DNA of 64,000 bases from Endocalyx cinctus (GCA_001600455.1 BCKC01000002.1:3300171-3364170), one strand, 5' to 3'. Positions 46,536-59,035 are shown, counted from the stretch's first letter. Numbers and translations are program-made. The notes: generated from the letters alone by a model not told the origin.

Positions 46536-47258
46536 GAGTAGCATTATTACAGTACATGGTCAAAGGAAAAAGTTCGAAGAAACGATAAACAATAAGTATT
46601 ATTCTATCTATCCTATCACAGTATATTCTAAATTTTCTCTCTGCATGGTATTTATTTTATCCACTTTTGAGGTATAAAAATAGAATGACGTGATAGGATA
46701 GAACTCAAACTCAATCTTTCCTTACTCAGGCCTGCAATACTTGATGTGACCATGTCAATAAATATCGCAAGAATAATAAAGTAATCACATTATCTCAAGA
46801 AGAATCGAGGGAAAGGGTGGCAATAGCTGAGAATTGTAGCATTTAGAATTAAACCGTAGCCATCAATTGTGTACATCGAAGCCCGTAGACCAATGATAGA
46901 CGTCATCATCTATCATCAACCTCACATCACCTACGTCTAATTTCCTGCATCCCTTCTCTGCAGAGGATGGTATGACTATCTGTCTAACCGACTGATATAA
47001 CATTAACAATAAAAAAAAAGTCAAGGCAATTACTCTGTTTACTTTGGGAAACCAAGGTGATGCCGAATCAGTATAACCACCATTAACGCCCTAGCTTCAT
47101 GTAGTTGCCCGAAATATCCCTGATCTCTCTTCCTTTACGCTACCACTAATTTGACGAACCTGCCAATGTATGCATGGAGAAAATATCAGTTTCCCTACCG
47201 CACACATTTCATACCTGAAGAATCGGATAGAACTCATAATATTTCACCGAGTAAAACG

Positions 47259-48286
47259 TTATGATGATGACGACGATGACGCTGGCAGAGCGTCTATCTT
47301 AGACTGAGGGAGTTCAAGGCCGGCATTCTGCGCCAGCTGCTTCCACATGGTCAATTCACGGTAGGCTCGTTCACATTCCTTCTTGAGCCGGTCATTAGAC
47401 TTGCTGAGTTCCGAGAGCGCTTGTTCTGTCAGAAGCTTTTCCAGAGTCCACTTCTCTACGTTGGCTGCCTCCAGGTCTTTCAGCGAGACAATATACGAGA
47501 CGGCGCTTTGAAGTATCTGACCCTTGTTCTTCTCGCATCCTGGTATAATTTTGGCGAGTTCATTAATTCCTTCATTGATAGTTTCTCGACGTCGACGTTC
47601 AACTGTTATACGTGTCAATTATACATCTCCCGAGAAGGCTTTAGGAAAACTACATTACCTTCTTTATGATTATCTTTGCGCATTTTATGCCACTCTTCCG
47701 AGCCTACGGTGGGTTTAGGAGCAGAGTAGTTTTTCCAAGATCTAGAGTTTCGCTGGTTGCTAGACGGATCAGAGAGACCCTCCGGCTGAGCCATTTCATC
47801 ATGGCCAAATGACGGTTGCGAATGATGTTCGGATTCCGGAGCAGGTTGGACAGAAAACTGCTCGTCGGCTGACTGCGGAACATGCAAAGCGGGATATCCT
47901 AATGCTGCAGCAGCTGTGCTCGACGCATTAGAGGGGTCAGAAGATTCATGAGACTCCGATGCAGCTTGCTGGAGTGCAGCCGCAAAATCTGCATGAGTCG
48001 CAGCTTGGGCGGCCGCCTGAGCTGCCTCAACTGCAGACTCAACATACGCTGCCGAGGCTGGATCTGGTGCACTTGACATGGTAGTTGTAGGAGCGCGAAC
48101 TTTGGCGTGTCTCGAGTCCGGGGAAGAATCTAGAGTACCGCGCTTTCGCTTCTGACCAGGACTCGACGGGGTGTGTTCAAAATCGTGGTGGTCTGAAACT
48201 GCAGCATCTGCCATAGCAGCTAATTGCTCTCGGTTGATATGTACATCGAGAAAAGTCTCGGTTTGAGTGTGACCGTTGGTCTCCAT
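47259..48286 (-). CDS. CBF1: bHLH transcription factor CBF1 (centromere/promoter-binding factor 1)
   Basis: Spliced model complement(join(47259..47602,47659..48286)), 323 residues. The intron falls inside the basic region: exon 1 ends MRKDNHKE and exon 2 continues VERRRRETINEGINELAKII, together identical in type to yeast Cbf1 HKEVERRRRE. The class-B contact residues His207, Glu211 and Arg215 are present, so the expected site is CACGTG. A leucine-zipper-like coil (LEKLLTEQALSELSKSNDRL) follows. The N-terminal half is disordered and alanine-rich (EAAQAAAQAATHADFAAALQ). In yeast Cbf1 acts at centromeres and at sulfur-assimilation and respiration promoters; in filamentous fungi the promoter role is the safer inference. 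Start chosen at METNGHTQ. CACGTG sites lie upstream of this gene. Confidence 0.92.
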
Positions 48287-48384
48287 TGTGAGGATTGTGA
48301 CTATCGTGACAAGTAATGTGTTCTGGTCACTATTAGGTCGCCAGCTGTGAAAATCAACCCACAATGAAATTTGTCGGCGACAAA

Positions 48385-48396
48385 AACCACGTGGTT
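48385..48396. promoter_or_regulatory. Palindromic Cbf1-type E-box upstream of CBF1
   Basis: AACCACGTGGTT is a perfect 12-base palindrome centred on CACGTG (48388-48393), about 100 bases upstream of the CBF1 start codon. CACGTG is the known Cbf1 target, so feedback on its own promoter is plausible (inference). Confidence 0.55.
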
Positions 48397-48676
48397 ATCT
48401 TGTGACTTTCTCCACCTTCAAGAGGTTAACCTTTTATTATCATTAGTATAAAACTCATGCATTCAAGGTAATTTGATTATTAATAGTATTGGTGACAGGA
48501 AGTATGTTTACTTTGTCGAACCAAATATATTTTGAAGAAGATGGTTTACATTAATATCGCCGAGTTCGAATTAACAAGATTGCAAACGTAATGATGTCAA
48601 TTTAGGAGGGTGCGATACAATTAATGGCAGATGTATATAGGAGGGGAAGGAGAATGGATGAGAAAAGGAACAGGGG

Positions 48677-48700
48677 AAAAANAAAAAAAAAAAAAAAAAA
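48677..48700. repeat. A run with undetermined base
   Basis: Poly-A of about 24 bases interrupted by n at 48682, marking sequencing or assembly uncertainty. Confidence 0.95.
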
Positions 48701-49696
48701 CTGAAAATAAGTGATTAATTGTTCTCTAAGTAAGAGTTTAAAAAATCAATTAAACTATTAAGGAATATCAAGATGGATGCCGGTGAAGTACTTGTTTTGC
48801 GCGAGGATTTGTAGGGGATTGATGCCTATCATGTATATGACAAAAAAAATGCGTGCATTCTGATGCGACATAACACGAGACAACCCCTTTTACGTGTGTG
48901 GTGGTATTGAAATGAGAGAACGCGAAAATTTGCGTTGAGGGTCTTTTTAAGACTAGTATTGCCATGCTTGAAAGGAAATAGCAAAAGCTCCCGATAGAAA
49001 TAGAAGAAAGAAAAAAGATTCAAATAATAATGATAAATCGAAGCATTGAAGGGTCGTGATAATGATGTTTGTAACGTGACGAGGAAGTTAACAAGATTGA
49101 TTGCACCATACCTGAAAATCATGTGCTCTTTCTCTTGCGCGCGCAGTGCTTTAGAACGGGTTTCAAGGTTGGTCCTTTTTTTGGCCCGTAATGTCAAGTG
49201 ACTTCACGTGCTCTTCAATACGAAGAACTCGAGAATTGATCGGTACGAGAGAGAATGTCGAGGCAAAAGAATTAATAAAAAGTAAAGTCCCAGAAAGAAA
49301 ATGTTATCTGTGAGGAATCAACTTGTTTATGATTCCAAGGCGAAAAATGAATTATAATATGAGTTTGATCAACGATGAAGTGCTTCTCAAGGTGAGTTGA
49401 ATGAGAAATGTACAACTGATTTCTAGTAATGAGGGAAGCGGGAGGCGTGCCTCAGACCATATGACCACAAATTGTGCACAGGCCACCAAAGAAGCGACTC
49501 AGAGCTGCCCCCCTTCTAGATCACTCCCCTCCAAAACCCGGAGGCTCTGGTAACCAAACCGCCGATGCTTTACCCAATCATCGTTAAGATAAGCCCCATG
49601 CACGAATCAACTATTATTTATCCACTCAGCCCACTGAACAGTTACTACTTATTTCAAAGTAGTATTTCCTATGTACGCGTAGTATATACAGGCAGC

Positions 49697-49745
49697 CAGG
49701 TAGGTTTAGGTACCTACCTAAGGTAGTAATCACCTACCTAAGTGC
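49697..49745. repeat. TACCTA-rich patch with inverted symmetry
   Basis: Contains ccaggtaggtttaggtacct followed by acctaaggtag and cacctacctaag; the words TAGGTA and TACCTA make it partly self-complementary. Similar to the patches near 14180 and 28000. Confidence 0.5.
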
Positions 49746-50954
49746 GTACTTTGTAACTGCTTCTAGCCCTGGAGGTAAGTACTTACTTACAGGCTTATTT
49801 ATTTATTAGTAGATAAACAAAATCCCATGGTACCTACAGTTTTTATTTTTTTTTTATATATTTTTTTTCTTCTTACGCATCATAAATCACAAGTCACACA
49901 CCTCGTCACCTCATTTCCGATTCATCTTAATTACTGACGCTCTTGGATTGGTTAATTCTGGAAAGTCAACTCTCTCCCTTGCATACTGATCCCATGTTAG
50001 TCCCCATAATGGTGTGCGTTGCAATGGGGGGTTCCACTCACTATTCGTAAATGCTAGTTCGACTATGAATACCTACTACTTAATCCCGTGATAAGTCTGA
50101 CGACTGTTCCTGTGACCTCGGCTGGCTGTGTGTGACTGCATGGAGTATTAAGAGTACCAAACACTTCGGGAGGATCCGCGCTTGGCGTATTAAATTCGAT
50201 ATTTACCACCAAATTCTACGCCTAGTATGAGAACAGTGCTCGGTGGATAATCATGATAATATATAGAGATCTAGCATATATTATGTACATTCATGGATGG
50301 ATACTAGGGATTCAAGGTCAGCCGACCATACATATTCATTTAACTTCTGTGACAGCTATCATTTTATCTACTTATGCACTTGCCCGCGCCCTTTACTATA
50401 AACCTACACTACAGGATATACATAGTATATGTACATTCAGGGGTAAATTTGCCCTTTTACCTTATGGAGTACGGTAAGTACAAGCAATGTTGGAGTAAAT
50501 TATTGATAATTATTTGATAAGTGTACAAGTAACTTTGCCCATATGCATATACTACGCATACAAAGTCGTATTTTATCGCTATACCTGGTATTTACATAAC
50601 ATATCGGAAGCTCGCCCGTAGTGGGGTTGATTCCACACCCAATCCTTCAATGGAATGCAACGTAAAATTACTTGTCAAGTAGTACCAACCTGCTGAAAGT
50701 ACATCCTTAAAGTACCTAATGTACTCAATAGTGCTGTGTAGGATAAGCACTAATTAGCAGATACCTACCTGGAGCAAATGTCAAATAGCGTTGATTTATT
50801 GGCCCGCCTTGTCAACGTCACACTTTGCTGTATTAAGCTCTAGGTTAACCTACAGACATTTATCACCAACTCTCAATCTTCGTCTTATCTGCCATTGCAG
50901 CCAATATTGACGACTAAGAGCAGCGCTATTAATATACCACATTCACTTTTAAAG

Positions 50955-52520
50955 ATGGGTGATCATGCTAACAGCAAGATAGACCATGAAAACCACCTTC
51001 TTCTGGTAAGTCTTGATATGAGTATAAGAGTATCTTTGTCACGGGTCAATGTTATCTATCTATCTATCTGTCTATCACACCCTTGCTTGGGGCCCGAATA
51101 ACCCATAATTTCCCAGGCCTCAATAGAGAGCTATATTGCCGGAAGCATGCATAGAAGTATCTTGCTAATGAATCCTTGTTTCAAACTCTTTTTAGGACCA
51201 ACCTTTATTACGACTCCCTTCCGAGCTCCTCCGAAAGAACTTTCGACTGGCTCACTTCGAGGTAGAGAAAGATGGCCACTTCTTGAAGAACACGCTACGG
51301 GAGACTGCCACGGGCAGCATGAGTAACCGGTCATCTCAGGAGGATGTCTTAAAGAATTTAGATACCATGATTGTGCGTATGAGGGGGTTGAAGAGGAAGC
51401 TGACCGCCTTCGCCGAGGAGGAGTCTCGACTGCACAGGCAGGAAGAGGCGCGCGTGCGGCACCTGGCCGAGCTGTATTCGATATACAGCGTCGACGATGT
51501 CAAGTACGAAGCGTGGAGTCGGACGAGGCTGGATCGCTTGCTAGTCGACTACCTCCTGAGACACGGGTACAACGATAGCGCGCGGACTCTGGCTCGCGAA
51601 AAGGGTATCGATCTGCTAGTCGACGTGGAGACTTTCGAGCAGATGAGCCGCATCCGGAGAAGCCTTCTCAACGGTAGCGTGACGGAGGCTTTGGCCTGGT
51701 GTACCGGGGGAGATACCAAGAAAGAACTCAGGAAAATGGATGTGCGTATACCTCCCAACGTGTTTTGTCCTGTCTCCTTCTACTTAATACACGCCCCCGA
51801 GTCTCGATTCGCATTATCTTTATTTCAACTTTCACATACTCGAAGGAACGTAACTGACTGAAATTTGAGCAGAGCAATTTGGAATTCATGCTTCGGTATC
51901 AGCAGTATATTGAGATCGTCCGGACTAAGTCCCGAACAAGACCACAGGAAGCCCTCGCTCATGCCCGCAAATATCTTTTCCCCTATCGGGATACCTACCA
52001 GAAGGAATTCTTCCAAGCTTGCGGCATGCTAGCTGTCCCCCCCGGATCGCAACCTAGGCAGGAATCATATCGACATCTTTACTCTCCCGATAGGTGGGTT
52101 ATGTTAGCCGACTTATTCACGGAAACGCACAATACCCTGTTATCACTACCGCCTGTTCCGTTACTCCACGTGGCCTTGTCTTCCGGTCTCTCGGCCCTCA
52201 AGACGCCCGCTTGCCACTCGTCCCACCCGGCCTCGATCGCGGCCGCACCGTCGCATTCGACCAGCCTTAGCTTGGCTACCAGCGTCTGTCCTATATGCAG
52301 CACCGAGCTTAACGAGCTGGCCCGTAATGTCCCGTACGCCAACCATAGCAAGAGTCATGTCGAGCCCGACCTGCTCATGCTGCCCAACAGCCGTGCGTAC
52401 GGTAAAGCCCGGCTCGAGGAGTACGCTAGGAAAGCCGGCTTGCCAGAAGGCGAGGTGAAGGATCTTCGTACCGGCCAAGTCTATTCCACCAGTCAGTTGA
52501 AGAAGGTATATATCTCATAA
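50955..52520 (+). CDS. FYV10: GID/CTLH E3 ubiquitin ligase subunit FYV10 (Gid9 / MAEA)
   Basis: Spliced model join(50955..51005,51196..51741,51873..52520), 414 residues. Order: [17 protein letters not shown] near the N-terminus, LisH (about 125-156, [20 protein letters not shown]), CTLH and CRA helices ([24 protein letters not shown]), and the GID-type RING beginning CPICSTEL (Cys338, Cys341) with [14 protein letters not shown] and [10 protein letters not shown]. It ends LKKVYIS, the usual family end, so the TAA at 52518 is accepted although a GTATAT follows LKK. Gid9 pairs with Gid2 as the catalytic RING heterodimer; in yeast the complex degrades gluconeogenic enzymes when glucose returns. 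Introns are 190 and 131 bases. Length agrees with the family (390-520). Confidence 0.93.
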
Positions 52521-54109
52521 TTTATTTAAGAGGGGAGATGTTCTGTCCGGTTTTATTACTATGCTGTCTTACCTCCCTGCCGACGAAGAGTCGGAAGAAG
52601 CGAGGCAAAAGGTGATTCCTACGGAAAGTAACTTTTATATTATCCTGATGTATATTTCTAACCACTTTTTTTTTTTATTTTCCCCTTTTCCATTCTTTGA
52701 TTTTTTTTGTCTTTTTTGTGGCTTTTATAGCTGTACGAACTATCATGACTGAATCCCATTTCAAACTCACTTGCATGACCACGGCGTTCTGTTTTTTATC
52801 TCTGTATAATTTTATTTCCTTTTCTCTACTTCTTCAAACATTTCTCTATTATCCTGTGGGTTTCTTTGAAAGAGTGAAAAAAGCATGGGGATACAGCAAT
52901 ACCTCTTTTGGTATTATCTCTTTTACGCCTCTGTTTGGGATATACACGTCTCCTAATGGACCGGCATCCTTCATCACCATTACAAAGACGCACTCCAGTC
53001 TTAACAGAAGGAACATGACTATGCTGGGGCCATATGTATGTACGTAGAGCTTACGAATCTCTACATATCGATAGAACTCTGAAATTGAAAGGCCAGTAAA
53101 AAAGATAACGGTCTATTGCAGTGCTAGCGTCGGGATCAGCAGCGACAGCGTTACTTACTACAAAGGTGATGGTGATAATCACCTACTTGGGTATTTTCTT
53201 GACTAGGCTTATCATACATCCATAAAAATCAAGCGACAGGTACAAGTGCTGGTAGCAGGACTGCAAGATTCATATGGGAATGCAAACATAGATTTCTTTG
53301 GCCACCCTTCCGTCCGGTTGTTACTCACACCTGGAAACGAGACGAGGAACTTGACAAAATATCAAATATCAGAATATTTAAGAGAATGTAAAATCTTTTA
53401 TTCGATTCTACAATTATAATACATGATGCAGGTAGATGGGGAAAGTAGGGGAAAAGGACGTCGAGAAAAACCAAATATGTCAAGTTCATTTGTACGAAAT
53501 CAGACGACCCGCTTTCCTAGTCTTTATCCTTTCCTCTTCTTCCTTTCGGATCGCTTTTTGTTACCCTACTAAAGCCTCGATAGACGAAGATATGAGACAT
53601 TAATACCGGAAACGTAGAGGGAGAAAATAAAAATAAAAAAAAATATTCCGCTTCGCTGAAAGAACGAATGGTGACAGGTAACAATACCAATTAACCAGAT
53701 ACTCTTTCTAGCTCCCGAGTTCTTTTCCCACCCATGCCCGCAGTACCTAAATAGACTTATATCATACCGGAAATCCACTAAAAACAGTAAGTGAGAGGAA
53801 ATCCCTATTAAGATCCGCGACTCTTGAGAATGGCGTATTTTCAAATCTTTTTTTTTTTTTAATCGGACTGATAAGATAAGCTACCGGACTAAGGTATCAA
53901 CCGCTATTGGGGTCTGATCGGGGCGACGAAGGTGTCTGAGCCCGACTAGTGGGATAGGTTCTCATAGGTTTGGCAGTTGCGACGCGGAGAAAAGGATTTG
54001 GAGACCCGTGGTGGCGATGAGATGTAGATGAGGTTGTGTAGAATGGATTTGGTAAGTATGAAGAGGATGTACAATCGGCGTTGACTAGTGACGGAAATCC
54101 CACCTGATC
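52521..54109. other. Convergent spacer FYV10 / CAF1
   Basis: Holds both 3' regions. T-rich between 52660 and 52850. Open frames at 52561-53047 and 53569-53844 are unrecognised. A serine/proline-rich open frame at 53897-54103 (minus) lies just downstream of the CAF1 stop and is treated as chance. Confidence 0.5.
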
Positions 54110-55631
54110 CTATCTGGATGGAAAGTTGAACGCGCCGAACACACCTCCCCCGCCGCCGGGAGTCATGGGGCCCATACCCATGCCATTTGAAGTGTGCGAT
54201 TGAGCAGCCGGAGTACTAGCAAGTCCGACACTAACCGTACTAGGTGTGGTTGGGCCACCATTCGCACCGTTTGTGCCACCTGGGGGTGTGTTGTCGGTAT
54301 TGTTTTGCTGCTGCTGTGAAATCAACGGCATCTCCATCCCCGAGAATCCAAGACCCCAAACTTTTCCGATATGATCATCCGGGATTTCTCCGTTGTATAT
54401 CCTTTCTCGAATTTGGAAAAAGACCTTACCGGTCAGTAAACTGTCGGAGCCGGCTTGGTGAGCTATGCCCACCCGCTTGATCTTCATCGCTTCCGATATG
54501 CTTTCCAGGCCTGATTTCTGTTCAAACTTGGCCATGATCTCGACGGAAGCAGGGTCTGCGGGCGTGAGGATGCCGGTATTGTGTAACTTAACGGCATACT
54601 TCATCAAGTGCTTGACATCATATGTTGCCGGGAACCATTTCTTCATGATCTTGTCAAATTCACTCTCATCATTTGCCAACTTGGTATCTGCTAGTAATTT
54701 CGTCAAATACCCAAAGTCATAACCGCCATGAAACGAAAGCCATTTCACGTTGTCGAAGCAGACAAAACCGGAACTTATGAAGAAAGCGGCGAACTTTTTG
54801 GGATCAATACCATCCCGTTCGAGGAGACCAAAGTCGATACCAGCAGCCTGTAGAGACTCGATCGAGGCTTGATTGTACATGTCGTCTTTTAGCGAGAATT
54901 TGAAGTTGAACTGCCAGGCGAGGGGTAGTGGTGGTTGATTGGCTTGTCGCTTTTCGGACGGAGTTTCGCCTCTGTCGTTAAATAAACTGATACCTATTTG
55001 AATAACCTTGAGAAGATCGACGTTTACACGGAGACATTGATAATGGTAATCACTCTTGCCGCGGAAGTTGCCCATTGGTCGGCCGACGATACCCGGGAAT
55101 TCGGTGTCCTTGTCGAGTTAAAAATATGTTAGTAACCTTATTCAATTACTGCTTAATCACCAGATCCAGCGGAGAGGAATGCCTCACCATGGCAACATAA
55201 GGGAAGTCATCAATCAATCCAATGAGCAGCTTCATCTCTTCTTCGAAATTGTGCCGCCAAACTTCGCGTATGCGACCTTTAGCGGCCCCGCCTTGCCTCG
55301 TCGCTCGATCGGTAACCATGCCGTGAGACTGTTGATGTGTATGCTGCTGCTGTTGTAATTGTACATGTTGAAAGCCGGATCTCGCAGCATGACTAGCGAA
55401 ACCAGTCTGGTCGCCAACCCCGAATCCAGCACCGGCATTTAGGCCGCTACCAAGTGCCAGTCCGTTCGCAGCAAATGGGCTCATCTGTGCGTTTAGATAG
55501 TTGTTGTTGGCGAGAGATGGAGGCTGGTGACTTGTCGCGTGGGTCTGTGATGGGTGAGAGGAGAAGGGGGGTTGTTGGTATGGGTGCATGCTAGGCGGAC
55601 CGCCCCCAAACCTTCCATTCGGGGCCATCAT
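54110..55631 (-). CDS. POP2: CCR4-NOT deadenylase CAF1/POP2
   Basis: Spliced model complement(join(54110..55108,55188..55631)), 480 residues. The N-terminal 110 residues are Q/H/P-rich and disordered; the nuclease begins at IREVWRHNFEEEMKLLIGLI. The DEDD exonuclease residues are visible: Asp149 and Glu151 in DTEFPG, immediately after the intron, then Asp in SFHGGYDFGYL and in HQAGSDSLLT. CAF1 shortens mRNA poly(A) tails within CCR4-NOT. A glycine/threonine/glutamine-rich tail follows IGKVWGLGF. The intron (79 bases) has a GTGAGG donor and CAAG acceptor, phase 0, and the joined FPYVAM-DTEFPG is the family consensus. Two ATGs are adjacent at the start; the first is used. Confidence 0.95.
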
Positions 55632-57337
55632 GAAGATGACGGGATATTATGTTTTACTCTTAAATGTATTCTCGAAGGTAGGTTTACATATGTAGATGAA
55701 GGTTTATTGTCGATCGTCATTCCTAAGCTTAACGGCGACAAGCAAAAGAAATTGCCCGGGGCTTTTTTCTTAGGATAGGCGATGCAAGTGCTCTAGTTCA
55801 ATCGCGTCGTGGGGAAAAAGTCGGATGATTAGTCGGATTCACGCATTCAATAGGTAACTTTTCTTGATATATTACTGTACAGGAACAAGTGAATATATGA
55901 TACTTCGGCGGCTGCGATCGGATTAATGGTTAAACGTGTCTATTGGAATTTTGATATGGAGAGTGAAGAAATCGAACTAGAGCAGCTGTAAGTACTTAGT
56001 AACTGATATGCCCGATATGCTGAATCTCAGATAGATGGGTGGACACTGGAACTTTGGATTAGGTATAAGTATTGATTGGTACATTGTACAAGTTACAGTC
56101 AGGTCTGGAGTAACTGTACTGGTATCTTCAAGGTGGAGCCCCACTTCTTTCACGTGACATTGTCAGGTCACCACCTTAGTAGCTTAGGTAATGGATCTAG
56201 AATGAAAACCTTATCCACTTCCAAGGTTCTTTTCTTTCCACAGATTAGGGATAGCGTATTTGCTGCTTTTACTCAGGCTTGCTTTCATCACTAATCAGCC
56301 AAATATCCTGAGCAGTTATATTTATGCATACTTATGAATAAGTTATGCCAAAATAAAATAAATCGTAAAAGAAAACGGTTTTTCGATAGGCCGCCGTAAA
56401 CGGGGCACACATGGGAAAAACATATAATTACTTCTTCCGCTTCTTAACTCTTCAACAACTCCTTTCTGTCCTTTACTTTCAATGTTTAGAAGCTTTTAAA
56501 ATAAGTTCTATTAGCGTATACAAGAGAGAAAAAATCATGAAACATTATCTTTGGACACCCGCCTCTGGATATCCATCGTAAGATACCCAAAAAAAAAAAA
56601 AATTCTAATTATCGTTGTTATCTAAATGTCATTCAGTAGCATGGGATCGTCTGCCTTGCTGTCACGTTCAAAGGACGCTCGGCCACAAATCACATATTAG
56701 TACTAACCCAACTGGCCTAACCTCGACTACCTCGTGCCTCAGGCGGCAGACGCCGCCCCCGTTGCTGGTCATAGGATGCCGAAACACTTGGAGAAGGGCT
56801 TTCAAGCTAGCTTCCTTAATTATAAACTTGCTATCCATGGTCTGCTTCAGATTTTCGCTTTCGCTCTGCTCGTGGCCTGGTCTTCGGCCCACATGACTCC
56901 GCGTTCGGCCATCGTTTCCGGGTCGTGGCCCATAGCCTCCAGTCTGCCGAGAGCTGCGAGGCGGAGAGAGGCAGTGGGTGCTGAGGCAAGGGGGAATAGT
57001 TTGACAATTTGTTTGCAGGTAACAGTACCTTACTTATACGCCCGTCTCCACTTTAATCTACGAGCGTGTGGCCTACGCGATGTAGCCCTACCTGGAGTCC
57101 TCCATAGTATACCTAAGGACCTTGTAGAACCACAGATGGGGGGGAAAGACTGACTTCTGGCTGTTTTTGGTATGTTTTTCAGAAGTGATCTGGTCGGGTA
57201 CTTTCGGAATCCCACTGTACATCTCAAAATAAGGCATAAATGAAAGGTCGAACAATACTTGCTTTTATCAGAAAAGATGTACACTAATGTACATTGGCCA
57301 ATAGTGTAGCATCCGACATGCTGATTGCATCCGTAAC
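55632..57337. other. Spacer with GC-richer relic, upstream of CAF1
   Basis: It holds the CAF1 upstream region, a TCACGTGA palindrome at 56150-56157, an A run near 56590 and, from about 56640 to 57000, a segment of clearly higher GC content than its flanks, described separately as a possible gene relic. Confidence 0.5.
56640..57000 (-). pseudogene. Possible degenerate thioesterase-like remnant
   Basis: On the minus strand one frame reads LAALGRLEAMGHDPETMAER then GVMWAEDQ before a stop; the GHDPETMxER-x-WAEDQ pattern recalls fungal 4HBT/hotdog thioesterase-like proteins as I remember them. The next part is open only in another frame. No start, no complete domain and no intron structure can be made. 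The exon-like GC content supports former coding. Family assignment is weak. Confidence 0.28.
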
Positions 57338-58456
57338 CTACGAATCTACCTTTGTTCCCCCGGTACGTTTGACGGTATTATCGCCCCTCGCGAGTGCCGT
57401 ATTCTTTTTCACTTCCCACTCCCAGGCCGTAAGATTACTATCTTCGTCGTCGTCAACTCCTTCCCCGTTCCCCGTCAATCTCCTCATACTCGCATCGCGC
57501 TCCGGTCGCGCCAGTATAGCGAGGCTATAGCGATCGATGTATCGTTGGTCCCCCGGACCATGTCGAATACGATGCACGTTGCTTCGCAGAAGTCCGCCCG
57601 TCCACTGTACCATAGCGTCTCCGAGATTCACGATCAGGCAGCACGGCTCCGGGCGTACCCAGAGCCAGTCGCCATCGGTACATTCCATCGGCGACTTGCC
57701 CGGCGTCAGGATCTGCAGTCCGCCGACCACGTTGGCCAGGAGCGTGATGGTGCCGAAGTCGGTATGATGAACCATGCTGGTACGCAAGTCTTCGTCTTCG
57801 GGGCAGGCAAGGGCCTTGATGATCCGAATCACGGTACCGGAAGGCTTGGTCGGGACTTGCAATGACGTGAAGGAATCGGGCGGAAGATTGAGCTGGCTCT
57901 CCAAGGCGCGGCAGATGATCGCGATTATATCTTGACCGTGTTGGAGGAACGATTTGACCAGCTGGATTTCGGTCTTTATTATGGGTGGGAGAGGTTGGAG
58001 GGGTGCGGTGCCCATTAGACCGTCCTGGCCGATATTCCACCATTCGAAACGGTCAGGTTTCATCGTCTCGATCTTGGACTCGCCCCGAGACTTGTACCTA
58101 TTACGTTATATTAGACCATAATAATTTCCGCAGGCAGAATATCGAATGAGGGAAGCTGACCCGAGGAAACTCCTTGGGGCATCGTGCCGATAGTTCTGCT
58201 TGATATCTTGTGGAAGGCACATGGCTTCTTTCCCCAATTGTAGGAGCCGGTCGATCTCTTGAATTACTTGTCGGCCCGTCTCATCGTTACGTAGATCAAG
58301 TAGAAAGAAGCCTAAGTCTTGTGACGAGGTAAGGAGAGATGTAGTAGCCTCATTGTCACCCTCGCGTAATTTATCTAGGGAAATGGTGGACATGCTAGCT
58401 ACGGGGAGATCATTTGAGAATGGAGGGATGTCTCGAAACAACTTCTCAGACGCCAT
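57338..58456 (-). CDS. 2-oxoglutarate/Fe(II) oxygenase, isopenicillin N synthase-like
   Basis: Spliced model complement(join(57338..58097,58161..58456)), 351 residues. The N-terminal DIOX_N part (TSSQDLGFFLLDL) and the catalytic double-stranded helix are complete. The iron triad is His210 and Asp212 (HTDFGTITLL) with His274 (SNVHRI); the 2-oxoglutarate-binding pair is Arg288 and Ser290 (RYSLAIL). One 63-base intron, GTCAGC donor (slightly unusual), AATAG acceptor. Such enzymes hydroxylate or desaturate small molecules, often in secondary metabolism; substrate unknown. It is divergent from a methyltransferase pseudogene about 600 bases away, suggesting the remains of a small biosynthetic or detoxification locus (inference). 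Confidence 0.9.
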
Positions 58457-59035
58457 TTTTTTCTTCTTTGGTTCGTAGCTAATATGATTATCGAAAAGTA
58501 GGCAATGCTGTTGATTCAAGAATAAAGTCGAGAAGTGAAAATACGGGGAGCAATGTCAGCACACGAAAATGAGAAATGATTGAAAGAAAAAGTACTGCAT
58601 TTGTTGAGCTTACACTCACACCTTAGGCGTGGTTATTCCAATAAGGAGTTGGTTTTCGGTTAAACGTGGGCAAGGCGCATGCTACCAACATCTCTTAACA
58701 AGAGATTGATGGTTTGCATTTATAATCAGTTACATGTCGGGCACCTCCATGTTGTAAACCTCATAGTACTGCAGTGTATTATATATATACATATTCCACC
58801 ACTAGCCCGTTATACGAAAGCCCAACTGCCATCCATTCTCTCATTTTCCGCGAACATTCTAGTCCACTATACACATTTAGATACCTTTATATCTTGCATA
58901 GTAAAGCGTTATATACTCCAATTTCCTTAGTACACGGGACTTACACCATCGTACTACGGGTTCAATAGCAGGCGGTCTCGTGCTTCATCAATCATGACCT
59001 TCATCAATTCTTCCTAGTTCCGCACTCGGGCGAGA
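58457..59035. other. Divergent spacer, oxygenase / methyltransferase pseudogene
   Basis: Holds the oxygenase upstream region and perhaps the dead promoter of the methyltransferase. Short AT-rich open frames only. Confidence 0.5.

Larger units (their letters stand above)
44944..47258. other. 2.3 kb spacer upstream of eIF5, downstream of CBF1
   Basis: Both genes are minus-strand. It contains the eIF5 upstream region, a tandem repeat at 46024-46075, an inverted repeat taggctag/ctagccta near 45940-45963, a 24-base A run at 46512-46535 and a CACGTG at 46256-46261. No gene is supported. Confidence 0.55.
48287..50954. other. 2.7 kb divergent spacer CBF1 / FYV10
   Basis: Contains the CBF1 E-box palindrome, a second CACGTG at 49205-49210, an A run with one undetermined base (48677-48700, n at 48682), a TACCTA-rich patch at 49697-49745 and T runs near 49850-49870. 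Open frames 48829-49197 and 50253-50477 are unrecognised. Confidence 0.5.

Noticed and set aside
53897..54103. Possible extra 3' exon of CAF1
   Set aside because: The Ser/Pro-rich frame needs an unconvincing donor; the TAG after FNFPSR is adequate.
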